A DNA stretch of 64,000 nt from Arsenicibacter rosenii (GCF_001870735.1 NZ_MORL01000028.1:1-64000), one strand, 5' to 3'; counted from the stretch's first letter, positions 25,401-34,396 are shown. The notes: a model not told the origin generated them from the letters alone. Made by a program: numbers and translations.

Positions 25401-25937
25401 CGTCGTCGGTACTTCGAGGCGGTATTTACCGTCAGCATCGGTCGTGGTCCCTTTGATGGTCCCTTTGATGACGACACTCACACCAGGCAGGCCGGCGCCT
25501 TTCTCATCCTGTACGCGGCCCGAAATCACGACATCCGCGATGATGGCTTCTTCGGCGATTTCGTCCGCTTCGGCGGTACCGGTCTGGGCCTCATTGCGAA
25601 AAAAGATGATCTGACGACCGGTAGCTTCAAACTGAATATGTCTGGGTGTTAACAGACGGGTTAACACATCCTTTAAACGCTCATTGCTGGCCGACAGTGA
25701 AATCTGCTCTCCGGCACGGACCACCTTCGAATTAAAGACAAATTTCACATCAGCAGCCTGACTCAGCTGGGCAAGTGCGCGCTTCAGCGTGGCTTGCTGA
25801 ATAGTAAGGTTTACCCTCCTATCAAGCACTTCCTGAGCCGAAGCATCAGTGGCATTTGCGGCCGCAGTGAATACTACAGCCAGAAAAATCTGATATGCGG
25901 TAAGTTTCACTATCCTGATTAGTAAAGAGTTTTTCAT
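22404..25937 (-). CDS. SusC/RagA-family TonB-dependent transporter with STN domain
   Basis: This 1177-residue outer-membrane transporter imports the ligand held by its SusD partner, driven by TonB. Order: signal peptide (about 1-30), STN signalling domain (about 40-95, NLTIQQATLKRALAQLSQ), carboxypeptidase-regulatory-like domain (about 135-215, SGRVQDEKGAGLPGVSVVIKG), plug with the SusC signature (GVRGANGVILITTKRG), and a beta-barrel ending FNFGIDVTF. The STN domain shows that ligand occupancy is relayed to the FecR protein encoded just upstream and so to the sigma factor. Length is normal for the family. Confidence 0.9.
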   Translation of the reverse strand: MKNSLLIRIVKLTAYQIFLAVVFTAAANATDASAQEVLDRRVNLTIQQATLKRALAQLSQAADVKFVFNSKVVRAGEQISLSASNERLKDVLTRLLTPRHIQFEATGRQIIFFRNEAQTGTAEADEIAEEAIIADVVISGRVQDEKGAGLPGVSVVIKGTIKGTTTDADGKYRLEVPTTAGTTLVYSFVGYKKKEVVVGAQKSLDVVLAPDDQTLNEVVVVGFGTQRKATVTGSLATITTEDLKQSPTANLTNALAGRLPGLMANQFSGGEPGVDRSNILIRGMGTYGNTAPIVIIDGLERSMDYLAPSEIETFSILKDASSTAPYGVRGANGVILITTKRGKVQDKASVNFKASTGINQPVKFPTYLGSADYAMLYNEAIINNNPGVNPSTLNLFSDKAIADFRNAKGDNSDGLGYNWDYFDYAFKPGVQQDYSLNISGGSAKARYFVLANYFQQDGNYKHTDLTAYNTQAVFKRYNFRSNIDIDITKDFYARLDIGARITDRNAPGTTAARIVEMANTQPSYLPIVLEANDNPGNKKTMANNPLGMLYGDQIYRFNILGELSRTGFLNEKNTYLNGSFVLGHQLDFITRGLKIEGLFGYDASEGIWVNRVVNTYSEGYRVYPGYATLMPDAGSDVYRTPGHYTGLYKRGNKYDVDQTIGNSTSRNPSDGRSYTQIKLDYLRNFGIHGVTGMVLVNRSRRVVDNQVPFGYQGITSRFTYSYDDRYLLEFNAAYNGSENFAQGKRYGFFPAASAGWVISREKFMANAPWVNNLKLRGSYGLVGSDRIPNDQRFIYLQYFGGGSDYSFGTDNFGSGAGGGLREGNLANPNLSWEKARKINIGLDGTLFRKLTFAVDLFHEHRYDIITDMSGGDKLGFPTIVGKSAPYLNSGIVDNRGIDFEIGWSGTTRSGLTYYARPNLTFARNKIVFMNEIPYAAPGRAQTGNRIGDHFDYVFDHFVRDAAEAAELNARNNGGGYQPWGRLTPGDVVYKDINGDGVINDLGDRVVVGNPRNPELMFGIPVGARYKGFDFSVLFQGAALTSVQLSGAAVWDFPLFSNDKYGKVKPMHLNRWTPATAATATYPALHFGDYTNNKNPNSSLFLYNAKYIRMKTVEIGYNLPKSAIRFAGLQSFRIYAQGLNLLTWDKLKDADVDPEIREGSGDWYPVQKVFNFGIDVTF

Positions 25938-26024
25938 TAGATTTAAGCGGTTTTATGGAAAATAAAACAAAAGCGTCCCCTTCATCCGTCTCCGACGGAT
26001 GCTCTCGCAGGGGTTTGGGGACAT

Positions 26025-26060
26025 TGTAGCCGGTAGTGCCTGGCCGCACTATCGGCTACA
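26025..26060. terminator. Hairpin between FecR and SusC genes
   Basis: A 15-base inverted repeat (TGTAGCCGGTAGTGC with one mismatch in its complement) is followed by six T residues on the plus strand. A second small hairpin (CATCCGTC/GACGGATG, 25983-26001) lies closer to the SusC start. They could uncouple SusC expression from the regulator genes. Confidence 0.5.
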
Positions 26061-26167
26061 TTTTTTCAGGGGAAAGTCTCACGGATCAGATAGATGTGTC
26101 ATAGAGATGATAGATTAGATTTCAGAGCAGGGTTTATTAAACAAGGGATATGAACAGGCTTTTTTGA

Positions 26168-27286
26168 TTACCGGCAACCATTGGAGCGAATCACAATCTT
26201 ACCGTCAATGATTTCGTAGGTGGCTTCAATACCACGGCACACAATCCGTAACTTATCGTCCAGACTCTCCTGACTCAGCGAAGCCGACAAGGCACAATCA
26301 CGGAGCACATCTGAATCATAAATAATTTCGATGCCATAGGCTTTTTCAATACGCCGGAACACATCGGCCACCGGTGTTTCATCGAACTCAAATTCGGCGG
26401 GCCGTATGGCTTTATTAATCACAGTCGGTTGGGCTACGAGCGTTTTACGGAACTCGGCCCGAATACGGGAAAATTCAGCCTGTTGGTTGGGGGTCAGCGA
26501 AATCACCCGCCGGTCTGCTATTTTGCCGGAGCCGTCGGTGGCTTCCTCACGGGCAAAGACGGCTACTTTACCGGTACGGACAGCCACGACAATATCTTTC
26601 TGATCCGGATAGGCTTTTACCCGGAAACTGGTACCTAACACTTTGGTGATCACATCATCGGCAAAGACCAGAAACGGTTTTGCCGGATTTCTGACTACCG
26701 TAAAAAACGCTTCGCCCGTTAGGGTCACCTGCCGTTTATCACCGTCAAACTGCGTCGGGTAGCTGATTTCGGAGGAGGGTGACAGCTCAACGGTACTACC
26801 GTCCGGCAAGGTAAGTGTCAGCGGCTCTTTGGTCGTATTCCGCTGCGTTTGCAGGCCGTTTTTCACGTCGGCCGCCATCGTGTTTTCAGAAGCATACCGC
26901 CCCGGAGCCGGTAAGGCGGCTTGCCGGTAATAGACCCAACCCAACCCGATAGCCAGTACCACGGCTGCGGCGGCCGCCCAGCGGCCCCATGCCGGCGATG
27001 ACCGTGTTACCTGCGTAAACGCAGGGCCTACCGGCTGCTGATAGCGGATCCGGTGCAGCATTTTCTGCACATCGCGTTTAATCTGCTCCGGACTCACGGC
27101 TACCTCATCGATTTCCATGCTCAGCACCAGTTGCCGGGCCTGCTGAATGTCGGCCATCCGGTCAGGATGCTCCTCCAACCACTGCTGCCAGAAGTCTTCA
27201 TTGCTCGCGTTGGGTTGTTTCACCCAGCGTTGAAATTCCGGGTCAAACACAAAGTCTTCGATGGTATAGGCAGCGTAATCAGGCAT
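26168..27286 (-). CDS. FecR-type anti-sigma factor
   Basis: This 372-residue inner-membrane protein holds the neighbouring ECF sigma factor and receives a signal from the SusC STN domain. The N-terminal cytoplasmic region (about 1-90) binds sigma. A single membrane segment (WAAAAAVVLAIGLGWVYY, about 103-120) follows. The periplasmic FecR domain covers about 150-250 (LTLPDGSTVELSPSSEISYP, GEAFFTVVRNPAKPF). A DUF4974 domain covers the end (AEFEFDETPVADVFRRIEKAYGIEIIY). It lies between the sigma and SusC genes on the same strand. Confidence 0.88.
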   Translation of the reverse strand: MPDYAAYTIEDFVFDPEFQRWVKQPNASNEDFWQQWLEEHPDRMADIQQARQLVLSMEIDEVAVSPEQIKRDVQKMLHRIRYQQPVGPAFTQVTRSSPAWGRWAAAAAVVLAIGLGWVYYRQAALPAPGRYASENTMAADVKNGLQTQRNTTKEPLTLTLPDGSTVELSPSSEISYPTQFDGDKRQVTLTGEAFFTVVRNPAKPFLVFADDVITKVLGTSFRVKAYPDQKDIVVAVRTGKVAVFAREEATDGSGKIADRRVISLTPNQQAEFSRIRAEFRKTLVAQPTVINKAIRPAEFEFDETPVADVFRRIEKAYGIEIIYDSDVLRDCALSASLSQESLDDKLRIVCRGIEATYEIIDGKIVIRSNGCR

Positions 27287-27380
27287 AATGAAACGGGTTC
27301 ATCTGCTGATAGGGCAAACGAAATGGCAGATACTGTATTTTTTAATGATTTTTTTTATTTTTTCCTCAGAACCCTGACAA

Positions 27381-27992
27381 TCAGACCATTAGATTGGCTA
27401 ACAAGAACAGCCACAGTTGTTTTGATGTCACATGGCGGCGTAATAACCGGAATGTTTCCTGAAACAGGTTCGAAACCGATTGTTCGGAAATGCCCATCAC
27501 CTGCGCAATGGCCGCACGGTCGAGATTGTCGTAAAAGCGGAGATAAATGGCCTCTTTCGAGCGCCGTGGTAATTGGTTAAGCAGTTGCCGGATGCGGTCG
27601 GCGGTGTGCTGCGATTGTTCTGTTTCGATCAGTATGTCTTCCGGAGAAAACGTTACATCAAACTGTAAATCATCTTCCTGACCGGATACCGGTTCAAAAT
27701 CATAGCGTTGCCGTTCGAGGTATTGCTGATGCAGCAACCGGCGCAACATGGTCATCAGGTATGGACGAACCTGCGCCTGTACCAGCATACTGACCGTTTC
27801 GCGCCGATTCCAGAGCTCGACAAAAATGTCCTGCATGCAGTCGCGGACAAAATCAGTATCACGGTTAAACTTGGTTCCATAACGAATCAGGGCGGTGTAG
27901 TGATCAGTCATCAGCTGACCCAGCGCTTCCGAATCTCCTTCCTTAAACCGCCGCCACAACCAGGCATCATTGTTCGGATTTTCAAGGCGCAT
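27381..27992 (-). CDS. ECF sigma factor (FecI-like)
   Basis: This 203-residue RNA polymerase sigma factor has region 2 (about 25-90, GTKFNRDTDFVRDCMQDIFVELW) and region 4 (about 140-190, LPRRSKEAIYLRFYDNLDRAAIAQVMGISEQSVSNLF). It is first in a leftward sigma, FecR, SusC, SusD set and should drive its uptake genes when the ligand is present. A good TTG-N19-TAGTTTTA promoter lies about 48 bases upstream of the ATG at 27992, suggesting basal expression from the housekeeping sigma factor. Confidence 0.88.
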   Translation of the reverse strand: MRLENPNNDAWLWRRFKEGDSEALGQLMTDHYTALIRYGTKFNRDTDFVRDCMQDIFVELWNRRETVSMLVQAQVRPYLMTMLRRLLHQQYLERQRYDFEPVSGQEDDLQFDVTFSPEDILIETEQSQHTADRIRQLLNQLPRRSKEAIYLRFYDNLDRAAIAQVMGISEQSVSNLFQETFRLLRRHVTSKQLWLFLLANLMV

Positions 27993-28039
27993 TGTTTTCC
28001 TGAATTATAACGTCGTGAATAATTTAGAGTCCGGACGGG

Positions 28040-28069
28040 TAAAACTACCCTTTTGGTATGCAGCGGCAA
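28040..28069 (-). promoter_or_regulatory. Candidate housekeeping promoter of the sigma-factor gene
   Basis: On the minus strand TTG at 28069-28067 is separated by 19 bases from TAGTTTTA at 28047-28040, matching the Bacteroidota -33/-7 consensus in all but the last base. It lies in GGGTAGTTTTACCC, a small palindrome that could be an operator. Confidence 0.5.
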
Positions 28070-28736
28070 GTTAGGTGGATAATCGCAAAAATCAGGAAAA
28101 AACCTGTTGCTCACGCATATTTTTTGTCCTTCTGTCTCTAAAAGAGTAAACCGTCCTGCATATACTGAAAACAAAAAAAAGCTATCCGCAAGGTGGGACA
28201 GCTTTTCTAACTATAACGTTTATATTTCTTCGATGCATTACTACACCAACATCTATAACGCTGCAATAACCATGCACTATTATAGCAGTGCCACTAATTA
28301 AGGTAATATTATATTAACTAACAATAAAATAGTATCGAATCCAGCAACAAAGTAAAAATAAGTCAGGACAGATCTGTGCTGAACGAATAATGTATATGAA
28401 ACAGATACACGGATTTGAGGAAAAAAGTCCCTGTACATACCAGGGGATCAATGCCTGGTACATGGAGGCAAAGAACCATACTATAACGCGGCACCAATTG
28501 ACCATTTGCATGGCAGTCTTCACAAATTCTCCTTTCCGATACCAAAGGCGCACCAGGGTTCACAAGAGCCTTGATTATTTTTCCGGAAACGCAACCGGCG
28601 TTAAGAACTTTTAACAACCCATACCCGCCCATAGGGTTTTATTTTGCTATTTTTGGCGATTCATTATTAGGTTGGGGTCAAATCTGACACTGTTTTTACA
28701 GACTTGCTCCACAAAAGTCAGTTAACCGATATCTCT
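28070..28736. other. Long intergenic region without a recognised gene
   Basis: No convincing gene lies here; short open frames on both strands overlap one another and have no family features. A hairpin with A- and T-rich flanks (AAAAGCTATCC at 28177-28187 with GGACAGCTTTT at 28196-28206) resembles an intrinsic terminator without an obvious gene to end. A perfect -7 box, TATTTTTG, at 28648-28655 may serve the DUF2723 gene, but no good -33 element precedes it. Confidence 0.5.
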
Positions 28737-31694
28737 ATGCAATCTTTCCGACGCCTTAACACCATAACCGGTTGGGCTACGTTCGTTGTCGCGCTGTTCA
28801 CTTATGCCATGACAGTCGAGCGTACGGCCAGCTTCTGGGACTGTGGCGAATTCATTGCGTGTTCATTTAAACTTCAGGTTCCTCACCCGCCCGGTGCGCC
28901 TTTCTTCCTGCTGACCGGCCGTCTGTTTTCCCTTCTTGCCCTGGGCGACTTAACCAGCGTAGCCTATTGGGTTAACATGGTATCGGTTCTGGCCAGTGCC
29001 TTTTCGATCCTGTTCCTGTGCTGGACCATTTCGATGATGGCCCAAAAACTCATCAACAAGCCAGAGAGTGATTACACCTTCGGCGATACGCTGGTGATCC
29101 TTGGCTCGGCCGCTGTCGGTGCGCTGGCCTATACATTCTCGGATACGTTCTGGTTTTCGGCAGTTGAGGCCGAGGTTTACGGTATGTCTTCGTTCTTTAC
29201 CGCCATCGTTGTGTGGGCAGCCTTCCGCTGGGAGCGCATCGAAGACGAAGCCTCTGCAAACCGCTGGATTCTGCTCATCGCTTACCTGACGGGCTTATCC
29301 ATCGGGGTTCACTTACTGAACCTGGTTACGCTGCCGGCGCTGGCGCTGATTTACTATTTTAAGAAAACCACTAAGCCAAATCTGAAAGGCGGCATCATTG
29401 CGTTCGGGGTAGGTATGGTTATTCTGGGAATTATCAACTCAGGTATTATTCCGGGTCTGCCGAGTGCGGCATTCGTGCTGGAGCGGTTGTTTGTCAACAC
29501 GCTGGGCATGCCGTTTGCTTCGGGTATGACCGCCTTCTTCGTCATTTTCATCGCGATTCTTACCTATGCCATCATCTGGTCGGCCCGTCAGAAGCGCGTG
29601 GTCCTCAACACAGCCCTGCTGTCGCTGGCATTCGTCCTGATCGGCTATATGTCGTATATGCAGGTCATGGTTCGTTCTGGCTACAACCCGCCAATCAACG
29701 AAAACAACCCGAGCGACGCGCTTAACTTTATCTCGTATCTGAAACGGGAACAGTACGGCAGCCGCTCCCTGCTCTACGGCCCGGTCTTCACGTCACGCCC
29801 TGTTGATCAGAAACAAGGAGCAGCGATGTACAAAAAAGAAGGCAAAAAGTACGTTGTTTTTGACCATCAGCCAGAATACGTATACGAAGCCGGTGACGAA
29901 ATGCTGTTCCCTCGGGTATACAGTAACCAGATGAATCACCCGCAGCTGTACCGGCAAATGCTGAACATTCCGGAAGGCCAGAAACCAACGATGGGCGATA
30001 ACCTGGAATTCTTCTTTAACTACCAGCTGGGCCACATGTACTGGCGGTATCTGATGTGGAACTTCGCCGGCCGCGAAAGCGATCAGGAAGGCGCGGGCTA
30101 CCTGTTGCCATGGTCATCGAACAGCAATCTGCCCGAGCTGTTGCAGGCCAACAAGGCCCGCGACAATTTCTACATGCTGCCGTTTATTCTGGGTCTGTTC
30201 GGGTTATTGTTCCAGTATTTCCGCAACCGGAAAGATTTTCTGGTTGTCTTGCTGCTCTTTTTCTTTACCGGTATTGCTCTCCAGATCTTCCTGAACTCGC
30301 CGCCGTCTGAGCCCCGTGAGCGGGATTACATCTACGTAGGTTCGTTTTATTTCTTTGCTATCTGGCTGGGTCTGGGCGTTATGGCGCTGGCCGAAGGCTT
30401 ACGCGAATACATGAAAGCCGACACCATGCGGAGTGGTCTGGTAGCGGGTCTGGCACTGCTGGTGCCGGTGATGATGGGCGCCAAGAGCTGGGATAACCAC
30501 GACCGCTCAGACCGTTTCCACTCGGTTGACTTCGCCAAAAACCTCCTGAACAGCTGCGCACCGAACGCAATCCTGTTTACGGGCGGAGATAACGATACGT
30601 TCCCGTTGTGGTATGCCCAGGAAGTGGAAGGGTTCCGGACCGATGTCCGGGTGTGTAACCTGAGTCTGTTGGGTACCGAATGGTATATCGAGCAGATGAA
30701 ACGGCGCACCTACGAGTCGGATGCGCTGCCGATTTCGCTCGAGTTCGATAACTTCAACAAAGGCAAAAACGACATCCTGCCGTTCTACGAGGTGGCAGCC
30801 GTCAAAAACGGCATCGATCTGAAGCAGTACATCAACCTGATCAAATCGAACAACCCTGCTGTGCAGGTGCCGTTGACAACCGGTGATATGACCAGCATTC
30901 TGCCTTCGTCGGTGCTGTTCCTGCCAATCGATAAGGCCGCCGTAGCAAAAGCAAACTTTGTACCGGCCAACCTGCAGCCAATGGTGCAGGACACGCTGCA
31001 ATGGACAATCGGAAAGAGCGATCTGTATAAACCTGATCTGATCATGCTCGACATCATTGCGACCAACAACTGGCAGCGGCCGATTTACTTCTCAAGCACA
31101 CTGGCTTCGTCGAACTACCTCAACCTGAAAGAAAACATGCAGCTGGAGGGCTATGCTTACCGCCTGATGCCGGTAAAAATGGAAGGCGCACAGGATGGGT
31201 ATGTTAATACAAGCCTGATGGACAAGAACATGACGACGAAAATGTTCTGGCGCGAGATGAACAATCCGAAGGTGTACTACGACGAGACCTACAAAGGGTC
31301 GCCGGTATTATCGGCGCGGATTGCTTTCTTCCGGCTGGCCGATCAGTTGCTGCGTGATGGCAATAAAACCCGTGCCCAGCAGGTACTGGATTATTCACTG
31401 AGTGTTATTCCGGATACTACGATTCCGTATGATCAGGTCTGCTCAAACTACGTGCGCTTCTACTTTGAAACCGGCAATACGAAAAAAGCGCTGGAAATTG
31501 CCGAAACCATCGCCCGCCGGGCCGACCAGAACCTGACGTACTCGCAGCAATCCGGCCGGACGTTCGGGGATACCAACTCGGATCTGTACAGCCTGCAAGT
31601 GATTGTCGATGCGTGCAAATCGGCGAAACAAACGGCGGCAGCCCAGAAATACGAAGCTATTTTTAATAAGCACCTGGGGGCTTATCAGGGATAA
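28737..31694 (+). CDS. DUF2723 membrane protein (PMT/ArnT-like glycosyltransferase fold)
   Basis: This 985-residue polytopic inner-membrane protein has the DUF2723 N-terminus: TASFWDCGEFIACSFKLQVPHPPGAPF holds the acidic residue equivalent to the catalytic aspartate of protein mannosyltransferase-like GT-C enzymes. About ten hydrophobic segments fill residues 15-300 and 480-600. The C-terminal 350 residues are soluble with TPR-like helices (ALEIAETIARRADQ). Bacteroidota homologues are linked to protein O-glycosylation, which is family inference. I chose the ATG at 28737, the start of family similarity, over one at 28704. A strong shared terminator follows. Confidence 0.8.
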   Translation: MQSFRRLNTITGWATFVVALFTYAMTVERTASFWDCGEFIACSFKLQVPHPPGAPFFLLTGRLFSLLALGDLTSVAYWVNMVSVLASAFSILFLCWTISMMAQKLINKPESDYTFGDTLVILGSAAVGALAYTFSDTFWFSAVEAEVYGMSSFFTAIVVWAAFRWERIEDEASANRWILLIAYLTGLSIGVHLLNLVTLPALALIYYFKKTTKPNLKGGIIAFGVGMVILGIINSGIIPGLPSAAFVLERLFVNTLGMPFASGMTAFFVIFIAILTYAIIWSARQKRVVLNTALLSLAFVLIGYMSYMQVMVRSGYNPPINENNPSDALNFISYLKREQYGSRSLLYGPVFTSRPVDQKQGAAMYKKEGKKYVVFDHQPEYVYEAGDEMLFPRVYSNQMNHPQLYRQMLNIPEGQKPTMGDNLEFFFNYQLGHMYWRYLMWNFAGRESDQEGAGYLLPWSSNSNLPELLQANKARDNFYMLPFILGLFGLLFQYFRNRKDFLVVLLLFFFTGIALQIFLNSPPSEPRERDYIYVGSFYFFAIWLGLGVMALAEGLREYMKADTMRSGLVAGLALLVPVMMGAKSWDNHDRSDRFHSVDFAKNLLNSCAPNAILFTGGDNDTFPLWYAQEVEGFRTDVRVCNLSLLGTEWYIEQMKRRTYESDALPISLEFDNFNKGKNDILPFYEVAAVKNGIDLKQYINLIKSNNPAVQVPLTTGDMTSILPSSVLFLPIDKAAVAKANFVPANLQPMVQDTLQWTIGKSDLYKPDLIMLDIIATNNWQRPIYFSSTLASSNYLNLKENMQLEGYAYRLMPVKMEGAQDGYVNTSLMDKNMTTKMFWREMNNPKVYYDETYKGSPVLSARIAFFRLADQLLRDGNKTRAQQVLDYSLSVIPDTTIPYDQVCSNYVRFYFETGNTKKALEIAETIARRADQNLTYSQQSGRTFGDTNSDLYSLQVIVDACKSAKQTAAAQKYEAIFNKHLGAYQG

Positions 31695-31703
31695 GCGTTC
31701 TTC

Positions 31704-31750
31704 ATAAAACGAAAAAGGCCGGTTCTCAGAACCGGCCTTTTTCGTTTTAT
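31704..31750. terminator. Strong bidirectional terminator
   Basis: A 23-base near-perfect inverted repeat with GGCCGGTT at its core and A- and T-runs on both sides lies between the convergent DUF2723 and DEAD-box genes. It should work in both directions. Confidence 0.85.
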
Positions 31751-31753
31751 CGA

Positions 31754-33076
31754 TCACCGCGCTACGGCAATCTTATACTTTTTGCCTTTCATTTTCTGAT
31801 CGCGAATACGGTCCAGCAGATCAGGAATCTTGCTCTTCCGGACAGCGGCAAATGACATAAAATCTTTCACATCGATCAGGCCGAGATCTCCTTTTCCGAG
31901 TCCGCCCTTCTGCGAGAAAAATCCGACGATATCGATCTTACTGAGCTTGTTTTTTCGCCCGCCGCTGATGTATACCGTCGTGAATTCGGGAGCGGGCGGC
32001 AAGGCCACGAGGCTGGGAAGTACAGCCTCGTCGATGGCTTCGGGCAGGTAAAGCGGTCGTTCGGTGGCCTCAGGCACGAGTACATAGGCAGTTCCGATAG
32101 CCTGCATGCGGGCGGTGCGGCCGTTACGGTGGACAAATTCATGTTTGTGTACCGGAAGATCAACATGTACGACATGCTTCATTTCGGGAATGTCCAGGCC
32201 ACGGGCAGCCAGATCCGTCGTGACCAATACCCGGACGCTGCCATTCCGGAACCGGATCAGTGCCCGTTCGCGGTCTTCCTGCTCCATACCGCCGTGATAG
32301 AACGTCGCGCTCAGCCCTTCTTCATTCAGGTAATTGCTGACTTGCTCTGTCGTATCGCGCAGGTTGCAGAAGACAATCGACATATCGGTGCCAAACGTGC
32401 ACAGCAACCTGACCAGTACAGGCATCCGCTCATCACTGGCAACGGTAATTTGTTTCAGGGTAAGGGCGGGAGCGAGTTCTTCGGCCGTAAATTTCAGCCG
32501 TTTCGGGTTGTTCAGCGCAACAAAATCAGGGAGTTTAACACCGGCCGTTGCCGATACCAGCACCAGTTTCCGGTCAGGCGGCAGTTGTTGCAGGATGAAA
32601 GCCATCTGGTCGTGGAAGCCTAGTTCCAGCGATTTATCGAACTCGTCGAGCACCAGCGTATGCACCGCCGACACATCCACCGATTGCCGGTCGAGGTGAT
32701 CGGCAATCCGTCCGGGCGTACCGATCAACAGGGCCGGAGGTTCGCTTAAATTCTGAATTTCGGTTTGAATCGGGTGACCGCCATAACAGACGCTGATTTT
32801 AAACCCGGTACCCATTTTGCGCCATACCTGTTCGATCTGAAGTGCCAGTTCACGCGAGGGTACCAGTACCAGGCACTGCACGCCGGGTTGGCCGGGTTGC
32901 AGCAGGTTAAGCAGCGGTAATAAAAAGGCCAGGGTTTTGCCTGAGCCCGTGGGAGAAATCAGAAAGGTGTCCTGCGGACCGCTGATCGCGTCAAAGGCAG
33001 CTTCCTGCATAGGGTTCAACTGCTCAATCCCCAGATTAGCGAGTATGTCCGTATAGTGTTGATGGCTTGATTCCAT
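31754..33076 (-). CDS. DEAD-box RNA helicase, DbpA-like
   Basis: This 440-residue ATP-dependent RNA helicase has Q-motif LNPMQEAAF, Walker A SPTGSGKT (K47), PSRELALQ, GTPGR, motif II as D144-E-F-D147, SAT, and motif VI HRNGRTAR. The C-terminal 70 residues (KLSKIDIVGFFSQKGGLGKGDLGLIDV, KGKKYKIAVAR) are a DbpA-type RNA-binding domain, which in E. coli directs the enzyme to 23S rRNA hairpin 92, so a role in large-subunit assembly is likely. Motif II is DEFD rather than DEAD. I chose the ATG at 33076 (MESSHQHYTDIL); one at 33091 adds five residues. Confidence 0.87.
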   Translation of the reverse strand: MESSHQHYTDILANLGIEQLNPMQEAAFDAISGPQDTFLISPTGSGKTLAFLLPLLNLLQPGQPGVQCLVLVPSRELALQIEQVWRKMGTGFKISVCYGGHPIQTEIQNLSEPPALLIGTPGRIADHLDRQSVDVSAVHTLVLDEFDKSLELGFHDQMAFILQQLPPDRKLVLVSATAGVKLPDFVALNNPKRLKFTAEELAPALTLKQITVASDERMPVLVRLLCTFGTDMSIVFCNLRDTTEQVSNYLNEEGLSATFYHGGMEQEDRERALIRFRNGSVRVLVTTDLAARGLDIPEMKHVVHVDLPVHKHEFVHRNGRTARMQAIGTAYVLVPEATERPLYLPEAIDEAVLPSLVALPPAPEFTTVYISGGRKNKLSKIDIVGFFSQKGGLGKGDLGLIDVKDFMSFAAVRKSKIPDLLDRIRDQKMKGKKYKIAVAR

Positions 33077-33098
33077 CCTGCAAAAGTACACTAAAAAA

Positions 33099-33182
33099 GT
33101 GGTGGCACGACTTAAAGTCGTGCCACCACTGAACCACTACACCCTAAACACTTAAAGTCGTGCCACCACAAGCCACTACACC
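33099..33182. repeat. Inverted and direct repeat with GGCACGAC core
   Basis: A 15-base perfect palindrome half (GTGGTGGCACGACTT at 33099-33113, complement 33115-33129) is followed by a second copy of its right arm plus flank: 33111-33143 and 33151-33182 are nearly identical. The second copy ends at the GH43 stop codon. The core GGCACGAC/GTCGTGCC recurs in the larger hairpin at 34397-34470. It may be a dispersed REP-like element that also ends transcripts. Confidence 0.7.
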
Positions 33183-34256
33183 TTAATTCACATACGGGTC
33201 AATTGTTTGAATCGATCCGTCGGCGTTGCGTTTCAGTTCAGCCACCTTCACATTGCGCAGGTGTGTTTTACCCGACAGCTCCACATCGTGGTAGAAAATA
33301 TACCATTTGCCTTTAAACTCCACAATGGAGTGGTGGGTGGTCCAGCCTTTTACCGGATTCATGATTACACCCTGATAAGTAAATGGCCCGTACGGAGAAT
33401 CGCCGGTAGCATAGGCGAGGTAGTGCGTATCGCCGGTCGAGTACGAGAAGTAATATTTGCCTTTATATTTGTGCATCCAGCCCCCTTCGAAAAAGCGGCG
33501 GTTATTGTCTTTAGCCAACAGCGGCTTACCGGCTTTATCCAGAATCTTAATTTCTTTAAGCGGCTCGGCAAACTCCAGCATATTGTCGGTCAGGCGCGCC
33601 ATTTTAGGTGCTAATGCCGGTTGATCCGGTGCGACTTCCTTCCCATTGGGGTCGTATTTGCCGGTTTTCCAGCGCTGCAACTGCCCGCCCCAGATACCGC
33701 CAATGTACATATAGGTTTTTCCGTCGGTGTCCGTAAAAACGGCCGGGTCAATGCTGAGGCTGTTTTTCATCGGCTGTCCCTGTGGCTTAAACGGTCCGGC
33801 CGGTGATTTGCTGGTTGCCACCCCGATCCGGAAAACATCCTGCTTATCTTTTACCGGAAAGTATAGATAATACGTCCCGTTTTTATACGCCGCATCCGGG
33901 GCCCAGAGCTGTCGGCCTGCCCACGGAATGTCTTTCAGATCCAGTGCTACGCCATGATCGGTCACCTTACCGTTGATGGCGTCCATCGACAGAATGTGGT
34001 AGTCTTTCATCGCAAAATGGCTACCCAGGTCGTCTTCCTTTACCCCGGCTTCGTAGTCGTGCGACGGGTAAATGTAAATCTTGCCATTAAATACATGGGC
34101 CGACGGATCGGCCGTGTAAATATGACTAACCAAAGGCTTTGAAATCGGTTTCGTGCCTTTTACGGTTTGCGCTTCGCTGCCGGCAGCGATCCCCAGTAAT
34201 GCCCCCGTCAGTACCAGCGCCTTCATCGGATGTACTACGTTTAATCGAAAAACCAT
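33183..34256 (-). CDS. GH43-family glycoside hydrolase
   Basis: This roughly 357-residue exported enzyme has the five-bladed beta-propeller pattern of family GH43, usually arabinofuranosidases, xylosidases or arabinanases. The catalytic base is in YTADPSAHVFNGKIYIYPSHD, the pKa-modulating aspartate in SIDPAVFTDTDGKTYMY and the acid glutamate in FFEGGWMHKYKGKYYF. A signal peptide ends at SEAQ. I chose the ATG at 34256; the ATG at 34226 gives a shorter, equally good signal peptide. It is flanked on both sides by GGCACGAC hairpins and stands alone. It probably trims hemicellulose or pectin side chains in the periplasm. Confidence 0.85.
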   Translation of the reverse strand: MVFRLNVVHPMKALVLTGALLGIAAGSEAQTVKGTKPISKPLVSHIYTADPSAHVFNGKIYIYPSHDYEAGVKEDDLGSHFAMKDYHILSMDAINGKVTDHGVALDLKDIPWAGRQLWAPDAAYKNGTYYLYFPVKDKQDVFRIGVATSKSPAGPFKPQGQPMKNSLSIDPAVFTDTDGKTYMYIGGIWGGQLQRWKTGKYDPNGKEVAPDQPALAPKMARLTDNMLEFAEPLKEIKILDKAGKPLLAKDNNRRFFEGGWMHKYKGKYYFSYSTGDTHYLAYATGDSPYGPFTYQGVIMNPVKGWTTHHSIVEFKGKWYIFYHDVELSGKTHLRNVKVAELKRNADGSIQTIDPYVN

Positions 34257-34396
34257 AGTTATTGCAGAAGAGGTTAAATAGAGCAGCAATATACACAGCT
34301 TTATGCAATCGGTTGCACGATTTAACACAGATTAATCTTGCAATAAAAATAATGAGTGATTGTGTGATTGAGCGGTTGAGTGGCTGACGTGAAACA

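Noticed and set aside
27053-27580. 175-codon rightward frame
   Set aside because: It is antisense to the FecR gene and part of the sigma-factor gene, which both have strong family evidence.
28390-28614. Short rightward frame of 74 codons and overlapping leftward frames
   Set aside because: No family features, no promoter or ribosome-binding support, and competing frames on both strands.
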